Source: Anthoceros angustus
Taxonomy: Eukaryota; Streptophyta; Anthocerotopsida; Anthocerotales; Anthocerotaceae
DNA length: 64,000 nucleotides
Assembly: GCA_010909165.1 (NCBI GenBank)
Contig: MU008167.1
Location: forward strand, 558,001 to 622,000
Direction: 5' to 3'
Shown here: positions 28,319-40,480 of the stretch, piece after piece
Numbering within the stretch: the first letter of the stretch is position 1
Layout of the letters: every line of letters begins with the position of its first letter
Position numbers and translations under genes: made by a program
The notes under the pieces: generated by a model
Seen by the model: the letters and a program-made list of their open reading frames with translations, nothing else
Told to the model about the DNA's origin: nothing
Databases searched by the model: none

Positions 28319-29381
28319 TGTTAGGAATAACGATCCATTAGCATAAGCCAGCCTAGCTTGAACAGACACAACGTTTCCTGAACAGGCTTCTTATGCTTGG
28401 ACGATGTCCTTTCTCTACACACTGTTTTCAATTTAACGTCTTCCCTTTCATGGTATCAAAGCCAAGAAATCTGAATTCCATGATTCTGACCACGTCCTTC
28501 TAGAAGCCACCATCATGGACAGGAGAAGATCTCATCCTTCTCATAATTGTCCAAGTGCTTCTAGAGGCAGAAAACATAAAACTATCAAAGCACCACAAAT
28601 AGGTCTGTCTGAATTCCAAGTGGGTCTGTCTGAATTCCAAGTGGGTCTGTCTGAATTCCAAGTGGGTCTGTCTCACCAGAAAACTACTCATACACTTCTG
28701 AGGCAATTATTCAGCCATCATCAAGCAAGGTCTCATGACCATGCTTCTCAATTAAATAGTATTTTAAGTTACTTAGATGCCATTCACAGACAACAGTACG
28801 AAATACATGTTGCTCTCAACCATATTCTAAACCTTTCCTCCTAGATTTCTCTATCTACCGTCATTGCTCTACCTACGAATCGAGCATACCAAATAGATAA
28901 ACTGACCAGTACAAATTTTCATACATGGTCTACTAGGATAGAAATGTTACTTCTCCGGAATTCTTTGTGAGAAATTGTAGATGGCACCATTACTCAACCG
29001 GTTAAGGGCCATGCTGACTTACCTGACTGGCTAGCCAAAGACGCACAAGTTAGGTCAGATATTTTATTGCATGTAGGTGATCGATTGATCCCCATCATCA
29101 AAAGGTTACCTACTTCTAAAGATATATGGGACAAACTTTCAAGTACTTACTAAGAGTCGAGCATGGCTTCACGGTTACATGCTCAAGATATGCTTTTTGC
29201 CTGCAAGCTAGGTGAAAACCAACCTGTATTAGAATTAGAATCATGGCAAGGATTTCTAGATGCTGCAATTTCTACTGGTCTTAAGTTAGATGAAGAGACT
29301 CAAGTCATGCACCTCCTTAAGGCTCTCCCCCCTTCTTGGAGTCCCTTTATTTCTACTCAAGCGAGTACTTCTAATAAATAG
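28319..29381 (+). mobile_element. Ty1/copia fragment: short LTR, primer site and gag
   Basis: An LTR of about 132 bp (TGTTAGGAATAACGATCC to TTCCCTTTCA, 28,319-28,450) is followed at once by TGGTATCAAAGCC (28,451-28,463). That is one base off the usual initiator-Met-tRNA primer site TGGTATCAGAGCC. The leader ORF (28,515-28,844) has a 21-bp in-frame triplication encoding GLSEFQV at 28,602-28,672. Copia-type gag follows: YQIDKLTSTNFHTWSTRIEM, stops near 28,970 and 29,152, then an open frame to 29,381 ending LKALPPSWSPFISTQ. Protease and pol are absent, so it is a 5' fragment. Confidence 0.8.
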
Positions 29382-29385
29382 TTTA

Positions 29386-30200
29386 TGAATTTTAAAATCT
29401 GAGTCCAAATTTTCATAGAAAAGATTGTTGTCTACGGACGCGCTTAGAATTCCTTCCAAAAGACTCGATCGAATATCCCGCAATGTGTTTGCGTATGTAC
29501 CGTGCCTGGCAGGATCATGTCGAGAGGTCGAACAAAGCGGTTTTGTAATGATGATCTTGTTTGAACAATCGCCCACAACCGGGTACAAGTGGATGTTGTA
29601 GCGGTAGATTTTTGATGTGAAGTATTGCCTTGACACCGCCAATAATTCTGGATCAATTGATCCCGCCTTTGTCTCGACCCCCACCCGAGGATGCCGGTTG
29701 GAATACACGAGGAGGTCTTAGAAAACCTCGGCCTTGAGAAGGTCTTTGCAAATCCTCCTCTTCCACCGAATCCACAATTCGATTTATTCCTCGGCATTGC
29801 AACTACAAAGATGTTCACCGCATGTGCTCGATACCATATGAAAACCGAGGCGGATTTAAGTCAAGAAAGCTTGACATGATGTGGTGTCACGAAGAACAAG
29901 TGCAAGCAGTAATGCTTAGATAAAATAAAATAAATGAGCATACATAAACGTAATTGTAGTTTAAATAGTGTAAACCTAATGAACCCCATACGCCTAGGTT
30001 ACACATATACTTAATGTATATTTTCATATCCTCCTTGCTCTTGTCCTGCTTGGTTTGTCCATACCTTGCTTGGAGCATTCTCAAAGAGTCTTCCTCCCCA
30101 ATTGTTGGCGATGTTCCCACTAAATTCTTGGCCCTTTTGCGTTGTCCTCGCCCCGGCTCTTCCTTATCTGGGGTGAGGGAACTTCTCACCCCTCCCCTTC
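29386..30200. other. Region without a convincing gene
   Basis: Several 60-140 codon frames overlap on both strands. The minus frame at 29,708-29,286 (KAGSIDPELLAVSRQYFTSK) looks somewhat protein-like but matches no family I know. The minus frame near 30,189-30,020 (KRAKNLVGTSPTIGEEDSL) may be the decayed C-terminus of the coiled-coil ORF that follows. I make no gene call. Confidence 0.3.
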
Positions 30201-30523
30201 GGTCCTAATTCCGCTCTTGCTCTCCTCCTGGGGCGTTTCCCCACCACCTCATCCGCTCCTCTAGGGGTATACTACCGGACCCCGGCTCCTTCATCCGCAA
30301 CAGCCCCGCGGCCCGACTCTAACAGCTGCCACTGCAGCACTACCCCGGTAGTGCGACTACAGGGGTAGTGGGCACCACCAGAGTCCGGGACTCACAGTGG
30401 TCACCACCTGGTAGGGTGACCGGGAGGGCTGTTCCCCTCCTTGCTCTCCGCCATCCTCCACCTTGGCGCCTCCTCCATCTCTTGTCTCCTCGGACTCCTG
30501 AGTCCATATCACTTGTGGCCTCA

Positions 30524-32144
30524 TCAAACGGAGGCCTCGCCGCACTGCAGCCTCCTTCTCATCATCATGAGGACCCAATGTCCTCCTCTTGGCCAATCGC
30601 AATACTTGTTGGCCTTCAAGATCTGTTGTGAGATGGGCCCTGTGTTATGATATTGCATTTGGAGATCATCAATCTCCGTGGGCCACTCTCCATCCTCACA
30701 CCTACCCTTGTAGGCGTCCCTTGCAGTGGTCAATTCTCCCAACGTGACATGGAGGGTCACATTCTCCTCCCTTGCGTCCCTCAACTGGCTGGCCAATTTT
30801 TCTTGAAGGGCATAATCCGCCCAAAACCTTCGCTTTCTCACCACCAGCATCTTGTGCACCACCTTCTTGTGGTGCTCCTCCTCTTGGAACCCCCTTTGTT
30901 CCAGCTCGGCCATTTGCTTGGCAAGTCTCTCCCTCTCCTCCTGCCAAGCAACCTTTTCGCGCTCCAACTCTTGCAGTTGTAGGTCCTGAGCTTCCAGCTC
31001 CGAGCGCTTCTCCTCCAAATTGTACCGGGTTCTTCGCAATTCCTCTTCCATGTCCCGGATTTTGATGGCTTGGGTAGCTATCACTGCCTCAAGGCGTCCA
31101 TTTGGGACCGCCACTTTCTCCCTTCCTAGAGCCTCCTTTTGCCCTTCCGCTCTTGCTCTAATTGGGCAAATGCTCCTCATCTTCTGCTCCATGAGTCCTT
31201 GGGTAGTTGCTCGAGCCTCTTTGGTTTGAGCCAACCTTGCCTCAAGACCTTCTCCACGCCGCTGATCCATAAGGTTCTGGAGCTTCTCTACACTTATCCG
31301 CTTGGCTGCCTTCTCGTCGGGACCCATGGCCTCCAATTGCCATTTGGTCCTTGCTCTCCTCTCCGTCATCTCTTGGGCCTTATTCGCCTCGGACTTCCTC
31401 TTGGCACAAGGAGGCTTAGTTCCCCTAGCCCCTTCAAATCCACATGGTCGAGTGCTTCAAGCACTCAAGTCTCTAGGGGCCCAAATTCTACCCCCCTGGC
31501 CTCTTGGGAAATCTCCAGCTCCTCAGACACATGCCAAGGTGGTCCCTCACATGCCCCATCCGCTCTCCCACCTGGGTGATGATGGCTCCTGGGCGCCGCC
31601 TGGGCGCCTTCCCCTTCCCTACCGCCAGTGCTGACCGACGTGGGGTGCACGCCTACGGTGGTCGCTCCCCACCGGTAGTCTACCTACCTACCTGGGTAGG
31701 GCATCACCATGGTAGTCTCGCCTACCTCCTCAGCCTCACCGGGTGTGGTGCCTCTTCTCTAGGCACCCACGAGATGGTGGGGACTCCTCCCACCCTTGGG
31801 GCTGTCACCCCTATCGTGGTAGTCCTCCTCTCATAGACTACCACTTGGCCCTCCTTGGCCGGATCTTGCTCTTCTCCTCCTCTTTGCTCCTGTGGGGGAA
31901 AGGCCTCCCACTCCGGCAACCTTGTTGCCTCCACTTCCTCTGCTCTCGGTCCGGGTGTGCTTGTGGAGGTCTGTCCTCCCATGGTCTTCCTCAGCGCAAA
32001 GGGTAGAGGCCTCTCTAAGCTTGGCTGGAGGTGGATGACCTCAAAAGGATGCCAAGCATCCTCAAGCTCTTTTTGGTCAAGGCCCTCCATCTCCCACAAA
32101 TGCACCAAATAGGGGCCGAGGTAGCATGGCCTTGGCCCCTTCAT
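30524..32144 (-). pseudogene. Retroelement-type coiled-coil protein, frameshifted
   Basis: On the minus strand, 32,144-31,722 gives MKGPRPCYLGPYLVHLWEME and a charged Pro-rich tail. After a shifted stretch, 31,440-30,524 gives a long coiled coil: DMEEELRRTRYNLEEKRSEL, then LQELEREKVAWQEERERLAK and LASQLRDAREENVTLHVTL. The total would be about 500 residues. There is no enzyme domain. Such gag-like or linked coiled-coil ORFs are frequent beside decayed retroelements in repeat-rich plant genomes. The neighbouring copia fragments do not share its frame, so it may be a separate element. Its family is not recognised. Confidence 0.5.
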
Positions 32145-32243
32145 CCACGGAATTTCCCAAGGAGCTTCTCCTGATGGATGGGCCTACATGATGGTCCCCA
32201 ATCCCAGCTTATTCCCCGAGAAATCTTCCACAAAAATTTGGAC

Positions 32244-33353
32244 CCTACTAGAAATGGGCACCCTATGTTACACTTTATGTTAAGATTTGGACCCCGGATG
32301 TAACACTCATGTTGCAATTTTGGGGTCATGTAACACTTTTGGGCCCCTTGTTACACTTTGGCTTGGAAACCATACCACGGCCGTTGTTGCAATCATGTTG
32401 CAATAGTGTTGCAATTATGAATGAAGAGAGGTGGTTTTGCCATCTCTCAAAATTGCAACATGATTGCAACATCTAAAGTGTTACAAGAGAGGTCTTGTAA
32501 CACTTTTGGAGGCTTGGTACCGAACCTCCTCCCCATCCACTATTCCTTTTACTTTTGCCCTTGTAATACCACGTTTACTTGGTAGTTACCGCCAATACGC
32601 CCAATACGACCATATATAAATACTGCATTTAATACATCCTTGTACTATACGCATGTAGTCACTATGATAAATGTAATGTATTATTCTAAGTGCTATACGG
32701 CGTATTCAATTTCATATAAAATAAGTTTGTATATTACGTATATACGACATCGGTCCGTATATTCATGGTACGATACTTTGTATTTACTATACGTGTAAAT
32801 AGCGACGGCCCTTTATACCCCTACTTTATAGCATGCCGGCTTGGTTTGTCCTTCCACCACCAATAGCCAACGGCTTCCGCCATGGCTATTGTCCCCACCT
32901 ATCACCTTATTGTGACGCATCACGTGAGGTTATGCCCCTACAAGATTGTCTTGTGCGGAGGAGATTTGGTATGCGGCTTATGCTTTTACGCCTCCATGTA
33001 AGGCACTTCCTACTCGTCATCGTATGCACTGTGAAACTTCCGCCTCCTGCTCGATTCGCAATTTTCTTCTTCCCACTCGCGTTTGGCCGAGGCAAGCTTT
33101 GCCACTTCCTCCGCTTCCTCCTCGCCTGCAGTACACATTGCACATACAAACCAGCATGGCCGTCATGAGTTATCCAAATTTATGCCAAGCTGTCCATTTG
33201 CCTTACCTTCCTCCTCCCTCTTTCTTCTTCCGCCTTCTTGCTGGACATTTTCCTCTTCCTCCTTCTTCCGGCCGCAGCCTGTCTCACCTTGCCCACCGCC
33301 ACCGCCTCCTCTACTCCTCCTCCCGTTTTCCTCTTCGGCCTCCACCCTTTATC
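32244..33353. repeat. Truncated left end of a CACTA element (copy A)
   Basis: This 1.1-kb block is a near-duplicate of 33,823-34,930. Both start CCTACTAGAAA and GGGCACCCTATGTTAC and continue with repeated TGTAACACTT/TTGCAA motifs. They diverge at about 33,353, where a copia gag fragment begins. The clustered short direct and inverted copies of GTTACAAGAG/CTTGTAACAC are subterminal repeats, which CACTA transposases bind. Confidence 0.8.
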
Positions 33354-33356
33354 ATG

Positions 33357-33663
33357 TGGTGATCGATTGATCCCCATCATCAAAAGGTTACTACTTCTAA
33401 AGATATATGGGACAAACTTTCAAGTACTTACTAAGAGTCGAGCATGGTCACTTCTACATGCTCAAGATATGCTTTTTGCCTGCAAGCTAGGTGTGAAAAC
33501 CAACCCTTTGTATTAAATTAAGAATCATGGCAAGGATTTCTAGATGCCGCAATTTCTACGGTCTTAAGTTAGATGAAGAGACTCAAGTCATGCACCTCCA
33601 AGGCTCTCCCCCTTCTTGAGTCCCTTTGTTTCTACTCAAGCGAGTACTTCTAATAAAAGCAAG
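33357..33663 (+). repeat. Second copy of a copia gag fragment
   Basis: Homologous to 29,074-29,381 and in the same orientation (GTGATCGATTGATCCCCATC start, TTCTAATAAA end), with several small deletions that destroy the frame. It lies between the truncated CACTA end and a copia LTR pointing the opposite way, so the junctions come from rearrangement. Confidence 0.8.
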
Positions 33664-33761
33664 GTGTAGAGAAAAGACATTGTCGGGCATAGAAGCGTTG
33701 TGTGAAACGTGGTATCCGCCATTGCTAGGCTGGCTTATGCTATCTGGATCGTATTCTAACA
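33664..33761 (-). repeat. 3' LTR part of the minus-strand copia element
   Basis: On the minus strand it starts TGTTAGAATACGATCC and matches the LTR at 28,319 (GCATAAGCCAGCCTAGC, then TCTCTACAC). It is preceded by the purine-rich CTTAAGGGGCG (33,762-33,772), a polypurine tract. This is the 3' LTR of the copia element whose pol lies at 48,553-52,050, now separated from it by the CACTA insertion. Confidence 0.75.
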
Positions 33762-34930
33762 CGCCCCTTAAGCTAGACTATGGATGAGCTATGAACCATC
33801 ACCTAATGTCATCCCCAATCCACCTACTAGAAAAGGGCACCCTATGTTACACTTTATGTTAAGATTTGGACCCTGGATGTAACACTCATGTTGCAATTTT
33901 GGGGTCATGTAACACTTTTGGGCCCCTTGTTACACTTTGGCTTGGAAACCATACCACGGCCGTTGTTGCAATCATGTTGCAATGGTGTTGCAATTATGTT
34001 AAGATGAAGTGAGAGGTGGTTTTGCATCTCTCAAAATTGCAACATGATTGTAATCTTCAAAGTGTTACAAGAGAGGTCTTGTAACACTTTTGGAGGCTTG
34101 GTACCGAACCTCCTCCCCATCCACTATTTTCCTTTTACTTTTGCCCTTGTAATACCACGTTTACTTGGTAGTTACCGCCAATACGCCCAATACGACCATA
34201 TATAAATACTGCAAATACATCCTTATACTATACACATGTAGTCTACGATAAATGTAATATATTATTCTAAGTGCTATAAGGGCGTATTCAATTTCATATA
34301 AAATAAGTTTGTATACTATGCGTATTCCATACGTACATCGTCATATATATTCATGGTATATGTATTTACTATACGTGTAAATAGCGCTCTTTCTACCCCT
34401 ACTTTATAGCATGCCGTGCGGTTTGTCCTTCCCGTCACCAATAGCCAACGCCCACCATGGCCCCAGTCCCCACCTATCACCTTATTGTGACGCATCGTGA
34501 GGTTATGCCCCTACAAGATTGTCTGCGGAGGAGTTTTGGTATGCTCGCTTATGCTTTTACGCCTCCATGTAAGGCACTTCCTACTCCATCGTATGCACCT
34601 CGAAACTTCCGCCTCCTGCTTCGATTCCCAATTTTCTTCTTCCTCCCGCTTGCTCTGAGGCAAGCTTTGCCACTTCTACCGCTTCCTCTCGCCCCTGGCA
34701 CACGTTGCACATACAAACCAACATGGCCATCATGAGTTACCCAACGCGTTAATGGGTGTACCAATCACCATAGCTGACCATTTGCCTTACCTTCCGGTCC
34801 ACCCCTCCTCGTACCGCCTGGGGATGGGCCCGTCTTTCCGGTTCCGCAGCCGTGCCCTTGTCACACTGCCCACCGCCGCCGCCTACTCCTCCTCCTCTTT
34901 TCCTCTTCGCCCGCCACCCTTTATCGCAGG

Positions 34931-37900
34931 TGGCGTTGCCTCAACTGGGCTCCACTATGTAGGTCCATGCTCTCGATCGGAGGCGCAAGATATGTGTCCG
35001 AAAAATTAGGCACATCGTCCTCAAGACTGCCTCGGAGTCCATATCCGCAGCGCCCCCCCACGTCGTCCCCTTGCCTCGCATCTGCAATCGCCTTTGCCCA
35101 TATCAAAGGCGCGCATGATGCCCTCTTGACCTCCTTCATTCTCTCTCTCGACATCTCTCATGCTAGTGACGCGCCTTTTGGCCCCCGCCAGCATGGATGC
35201 CGGGGTGATCCACTGCTGCCCGCCCCCGCCACCCGCCTCCTCCCCTCCCTGCTTTTTTGCCCACCGTGCACACAAGTGTGTTTCCTCACAGTGACGGATC
35301 GGTTGCCCCTCCGTGGTCCACCACCCGACTCCCCGCCCACACTCATTGTTCGCCATTCAAGCGTCGTCAATCCATCGATCCCAACGGCCTCCACCCTCCG
35401 CAAACATGGCGTCACCTTCCGTCTGGGCACTCCTCCACCTCTTCTCCAGGCTTGCTGCCCACGTGACGCCCCTCGCCTCCAATCACACCATTCCGGGCAT
35501 GCGCTTCCACCAAACTCGGCGATCGTGGTGTCGCGGGCACCACAATTTCGGCCCATACTGCTGCCGCCTCCCCTCCTGCCTGACGCGTGGCCCGTCTCCA
35601 CTTCACCGCTCTTGTTTCGCCGCCTTCCCCCTTCCAATACCCAGCCTCGCCTCCTCCTCCTCCCCCAAGCCCCTTCCGTGCCATGCATTCCTTCCTAGCC
35701 TCTCCACGCCCACATCGCCACCACGTGCACGCCTCCCCACCCCTTCCTTCCGTCGCCTCGGAAGGCCACCATATCGGGATCCATCTCCAATTCAATGTCA
35801 TTAAGCAAAATGGTCATTTCCTTGTTCTCCTTGCAATGGCTGAATCTACGGTGTCTTGTCATACACTGCCTTACCATTGTAGGAACTCGCAGAACCCCAC
35901 TATCGCGGACCGCCCACAGAGGCGCATGGAAATCGTCCTCTTCAACCTCCCATACCGCCTTCTTCCGTTGGAAACCGCCCATCCGATTCTCAAACCTCAC
36001 CACCCAAAGACGCCCCTTTCCCCATGGGTTTGGACCCATCCCCGTTTTGGCTAGCCTCTCTTTTGCTGCGATTTCGTATTGATGGCTCAAACTTCCGTTC
36101 CTCTTCAACTCCATCCGAGCCCATGCAAGTGCATCTTCCCACTCTTCGTCATCCACCATGCTCGGTTTCTTCCCATGTCCTCCCCTCTACCATTTCCTCT
36201 AGCGCTGCAGCCTTCCACACATCGAGTGCGTGTCGCGTCATGCGAGAAGTGTCGGCTTATCCGGACTTGACCACAGTGCAGGAATGCTTGACAGTTTCAC
36301 TAACCGTGCTTTCTCTTCTTCGAACGTCCGCCATCTTGCGTACCCGAGTTCATTCACAACCTTCGTCCTCACTAAGATACCAGTTCTGCTTGCCTTTCAC
36401 CAACAACACGGAGTCCCTCCCCGCTTCATGTGGTTGCATGGCCTCCTTGACCATTTCACCCCATGCTTGTTTATCAAGGCTTTAACGGCATCGTTGTCCA
36501 CCGCACTCACCGCGCAAGATCCGCCTACTGGCCATCATCACCGCGGGTTAGAACACCACCCCTTGCGAAATTGATTGCGCCATTCGAGATCAAGTGCTGC
36601 GGCGCTTGGCTGCCTCCGCACCTCTTCCCCTTCCACGATTCCACTTTCCCTTCTTGCAATCGCTGCCACCGCCCGGCCCTCGAAAGGTTGCCTCCCTTGT
36701 CCCCATGCTTAAACACCGCCAAGATGCGGTGCTCTGTGTTACCCGTTGTCCACCATGCCCACTCACCGCCCGCAAACTTGAGCGTGTGCACACTTTGCGG
36801 CGTTGCGGCAAAGTGTGCACTTGTGCACACTTGCCGCATCACTTGCCGTTAAATCGACTCGCGACAACCAACCTCATCCGACGTAAATAGCTCCTCCTCT
36901 ATGTCGCTCAATTCTTGCACGCAATGCTCCAACTCCGCATCCGTGGGAGGTTCCAGATCTCGGCGTCGTCAAAATCAACTCCTGTTCACAGCCATCTCGC
37001 CTCGCCTCTTACCGACTGGCCTCGATGAGGAGGCCGCTTCTTGGTCGCGATGTCGAATGAAGACCGCACTGGTGCGGGGATGAGCGACATACCCCGAGGC
37101 CGGTTGCCCCCATCCTCCCCACCCGGATCGGTCCATCGTCGGCGCCGGGCGACGCCGCCCGACCGTGGTGTTCGAGCACCGACGCCAGAAGCCTCACCGC
37201 CATACTCTCCACCTTAGAACTTGTCCACCGCCTTCGTCCATCAAGGCAATGGCTTCCCTCTCGGGCGCGGGGCCATGAGTCCCTACCGTCGCATTCAAGA
37301 CCATTTTGAAAAAGCTTGTTTGCAAAGGCCGGCGGTGGTCATTTCTTGCTATCGGGGACCCGGTATGTGCACTGCTACTTGCCCATAATCACAACATTTT
37401 CGACCACAACCTCGTGTGTGGAGCAATTTCATGTCCCATTGGTTACGTTGTAGCTTACTCGTGATGTATGATATTGCCCAAATGGCGCAGCTCTCAATGC
37501 CCCCATTACTCCATTTTAACGAATCATCGACTTCCTCGACCATTCCCACACGTCACTTGGGTATTGGCACATTCCGCCATTGGAATCGCGTGCTTGTTTG
37601 TTTGGAAATACTTTAATGCCCACTTGGCATGCTGGTTTTGCCCCATCCGTTCAGCTACTCAAACGACATGCCACAATCTATGTGCCAGCGCGCATGGGTT
37701 CCTCCTCTCTCCATCCCCTCGCCGGAGTAGGCACGGCCAAGGCCCACCCCCTGTTTCCATCCACTGTCTCCGGATGCATCATGCACTGAGTTACCTGCGA
37801 TGGCCACACAAATGGACCATCGATGGAGTGCACCCTGTACACGGAAACCTTCTCAGGATTCACAAGGTCAAACCTTGCACGACTTCCGCAGCGATGGCCT

Positions 37901-38329
37901 TGTCCCTCTGGCCGACACTCGTACCATCAACCTTCAGAATGGATTATACTCCGAGAAGTGCATCCGCAGATTGCTCTATGTGGCCGTAGAAGGCGCGCTC
38001 CTCTTGAGCTCCAGCCTGTCCCACCATGATAAACTTTGCTTTGCTATCTTTTGTGCTCCGCCGCCGTTGTCCGCCTCACTGCCCGAGGTGGCGCCTTTGT
38101 TCCACATGTGACTATGTGCGTTGCAACGGGGCCATCCATTATAGCCCTCACTGGGTCATAGCAGGATGCCCCCTCCCAAGCGCTCACCGCCCTTCTTCTG
38201 CACCCACCTCTTGAAACTTCGTGCTCCTCATGTGCACCGTACATCCTCACCTCTTCGTACATGTCCAAAACGGCTGCATCACCTTCGTGTGATACAGACA
38301 TAAGTATGGGCTGGCGCACCTCAAGCATC
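34931..38329. other. CACTA interior, low-complexity
   Basis: C-rich plus strand gives long Pro/Ser/His-rich frames and the minus strand gives Gly/Arg-rich ones. None has a recognisable domain. It may be a decayed second transposon gene or captured sequence. A strong hairpin lies at about 36,786-36,820. Confidence 0.4.
36786..36820. other. Perfect inverted repeat (hairpin)
   Basis: GTGCACACTTTGC and its exact complement GCAAAGTGTGCAC are separated by about nine bases. A further GTGCACACTTGCCGC copy follows immediately. It lies inside the CACTA element and is not next to a gene end. Confidence 0.6.
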
Positions 38330-40480
38330 CATTGTGTCAGACGGCGACACCCAGACTTTTCTCTCCCACACGGTCCTCGGGACTCCATGATCCACCGACG
38401 TGACCATAGTAACGCGGAGGAATGACATCAAATGCATACTCTCCTCTCTCATATACCCCACGGCTATCTTGGACTGGTTGGCACAAGCCGTCTGCTGGAT
38501 CCTAAGTATCTCTCCACCGGGTACATCCACAGTGTGCACTGGCCCAATGCACCACCTCGTCCACTAAATGTATTATGAGGTGGGTTGATATATCAAAGAC
38601 CTTTGGAGGAATTGCTTTTCGAGAGCACATCACCCGCATGACCTCTTCTCGTTGTGCTTGAATTTCATGGCTATTGTCCATTGGCAAATCCATCCTGATC
38701 ACCCAATTTCACAACCGCCTTGTACACCTCGGGTCTATGCACCCCGAAGGACGATGGGAAGATGATTTCCAGCATGATGTGCGATCATGGCACTTCTGCC
38801 GCCCACTTTGCCCCCTCTAATTTCGCTCCTATGTTAGACCCATATGTGGGCTTTATGCGTTTAATTCTCTATGACTTGGAGGTCGTCTTTCGCCAAAGCG
38901 TAAGGCGCCTCGGGGCAATGGCGCCCTCTCCGCCACAACCACCTTTTCCCTCCATTGGCTTCCATGTCCATCCTTGATGCTAGGTCGTCTCGCTCTCAAA
39001 GTGTGCCATATGGCCTCTGCATTGTTCTTTTCCACGTGCATGACATCCTTTGGCGCCATCACAAGAAGGCTGACGCCATGGGAGCACCCTAAGCAGAAGA
39101 CATCCGCGTTCCAAAATTTCCTCACGCGGATCTCGGCGGGTGGCGCACCTTCTCTGCGTACCATATCTGTCACCACATCATCAAACGTTGGTGGCCTGGG
39201 TGGGGGACGGAGTTCCGCCCGTCCATCGTACCAGTCCATGTCTTCCCACCGTCCGCTATCCCTTCGGGCAACCACCTCCTGCCAACATAAACTGCTTTTT
39301 AATTGATGAGAATAGCGGGAATCCAGTCCGCCCAGCAATCCACACGCCGGGTCCCTTTCACTTGCAATCCGGTCGGTGCCCAACCACAGGTAGTCGGCAA
39401 TGACGTCAAAGACCGCCGCACCCTAAAATGCCTCCTAGGATCGTTCACGGTATTGAAAAGTCTTCCATGTCCACCCCTCTCCACAACTCTTCCGGTTCTT
39501 CTACCGGGCGCCATATAAACATCAAAATTTTTACCATGCCCGGTCCGGTACAATGAGAGGCATGATGACATGGGCGTCCTTTGTGCAAGCCGGAGGCATG
39601 TTGTGAGCGAATAGCATAAGCGGCCATATGGACGTGTTGACAGACTGTGACCAAAGGGGTTGAAGCCGTCATGCATAATGCCAACCTCAAGTTGCGAGGT
39701 TCATCCCCGAACCCTTCAACTGCATCAAATACTCTCCATGTTGGGGTGTCTGCCATCATGGACATGTCCCCATTCTCGCTTTGCCTCCCGACGTACCAAG
39801 TCATCATCTGTGCTATTTCCGGCATTCTGAACATGCGTTTCAATCGCGTCTTAAGAGGGAAATGCCAGAGGACCTTGGGGAATGATCTCGCTCATCAAAC
39901 CCTTCCTTGTACTGCGCGTGCAATGGGCAATGGACGCCCCGTACTCACCCCCCGAATAGAATACAATCTTTTCACAAGCATGGATTTTCACGTATCTTGG
40001 CCCAAACATGTGCAACATGACTTTGCCTCGTACATGTCCTTGACTTGTTCGAATCGCAAAATATCCACACTTAAGAGCTTTAAAAGTGCGTCACGCGACG
40101 CCATCGATGTCATACATCGTTTGCCAAGACAAAGAATAATGGTTGCGCTTAGCCCGCTTTCGATTGGACTTCCTCTTCAATGTGGTATAACGCGTTTCGC
40201 CAGCTCGCAAGCCGCCTCGACTCCATCCGCCCATCGCAACATCCGTGGCTTCCAAAGAACTCGCCACGTGCGCACTTGGGCATATCATCACCTCCGAACC
40301 CTCATCCATACTTTCGTCGTCGGAACTACTAGTGTGGTCGGTAGGATGGCCACCGCTCGTTCCTGTCGGACCCATCGAGCCGTATCCGAATCCGTCTGCG
40401 GAGACGCTCCAAGACGGCCGCTCTTCTATGCCACCGTGTCTCGCCGACCGCAAAAAGCCACCTTAAAGCTAGAATTGGAG
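38330..40480 (-). pseudogene. CACTA TNP2-type transposase with DUF4218-like C-terminus
   Basis: Transposase pieces read in order on minus across several frames. They are RMFRMPEIAQMMTWYVGRQ and TWRVFDAVEGFGDEPRNLRL (39,843-39,700), HDGFNPFGHSLS (39,676 on) and the central Transposase_21 region, followed by the signature KDVMHVEKNNAEAIWHTL near 39,040-39,000. Further on come a DUF4218-type block (IPPKVFDISTHLIIHLVDEV, 38,600-38,540) and GYMREESMHLMSF. Numerous stops and frameshifts make it a pseudogene. In CACTA elements this protein cuts the termini. A plus-strand 356-codon frame over the same place is its antisense shadow. Confidence 0.85.

Noticed and set aside
29286-29708. Minus-strand 140-codon ORF
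   Set aside because: Somewhat protein-like but matches no family, overlaps the end of copia gag and has a rival plus-strand frame.
32244-34930. A pair of LTRs (1.1-kb direct repeats)
   Set aside because: The repeats start with the same terminus as the inverted repeat at 48,546 and have CACTA-type subterminal motifs; no TG..CA ends or primer site.
34967-35698. 243-codon Pro/Ser-rich plus ORF
   Set aside because: Typical composition artefact of C-rich DNA; no conserved residues and the opposite strand is equally open.
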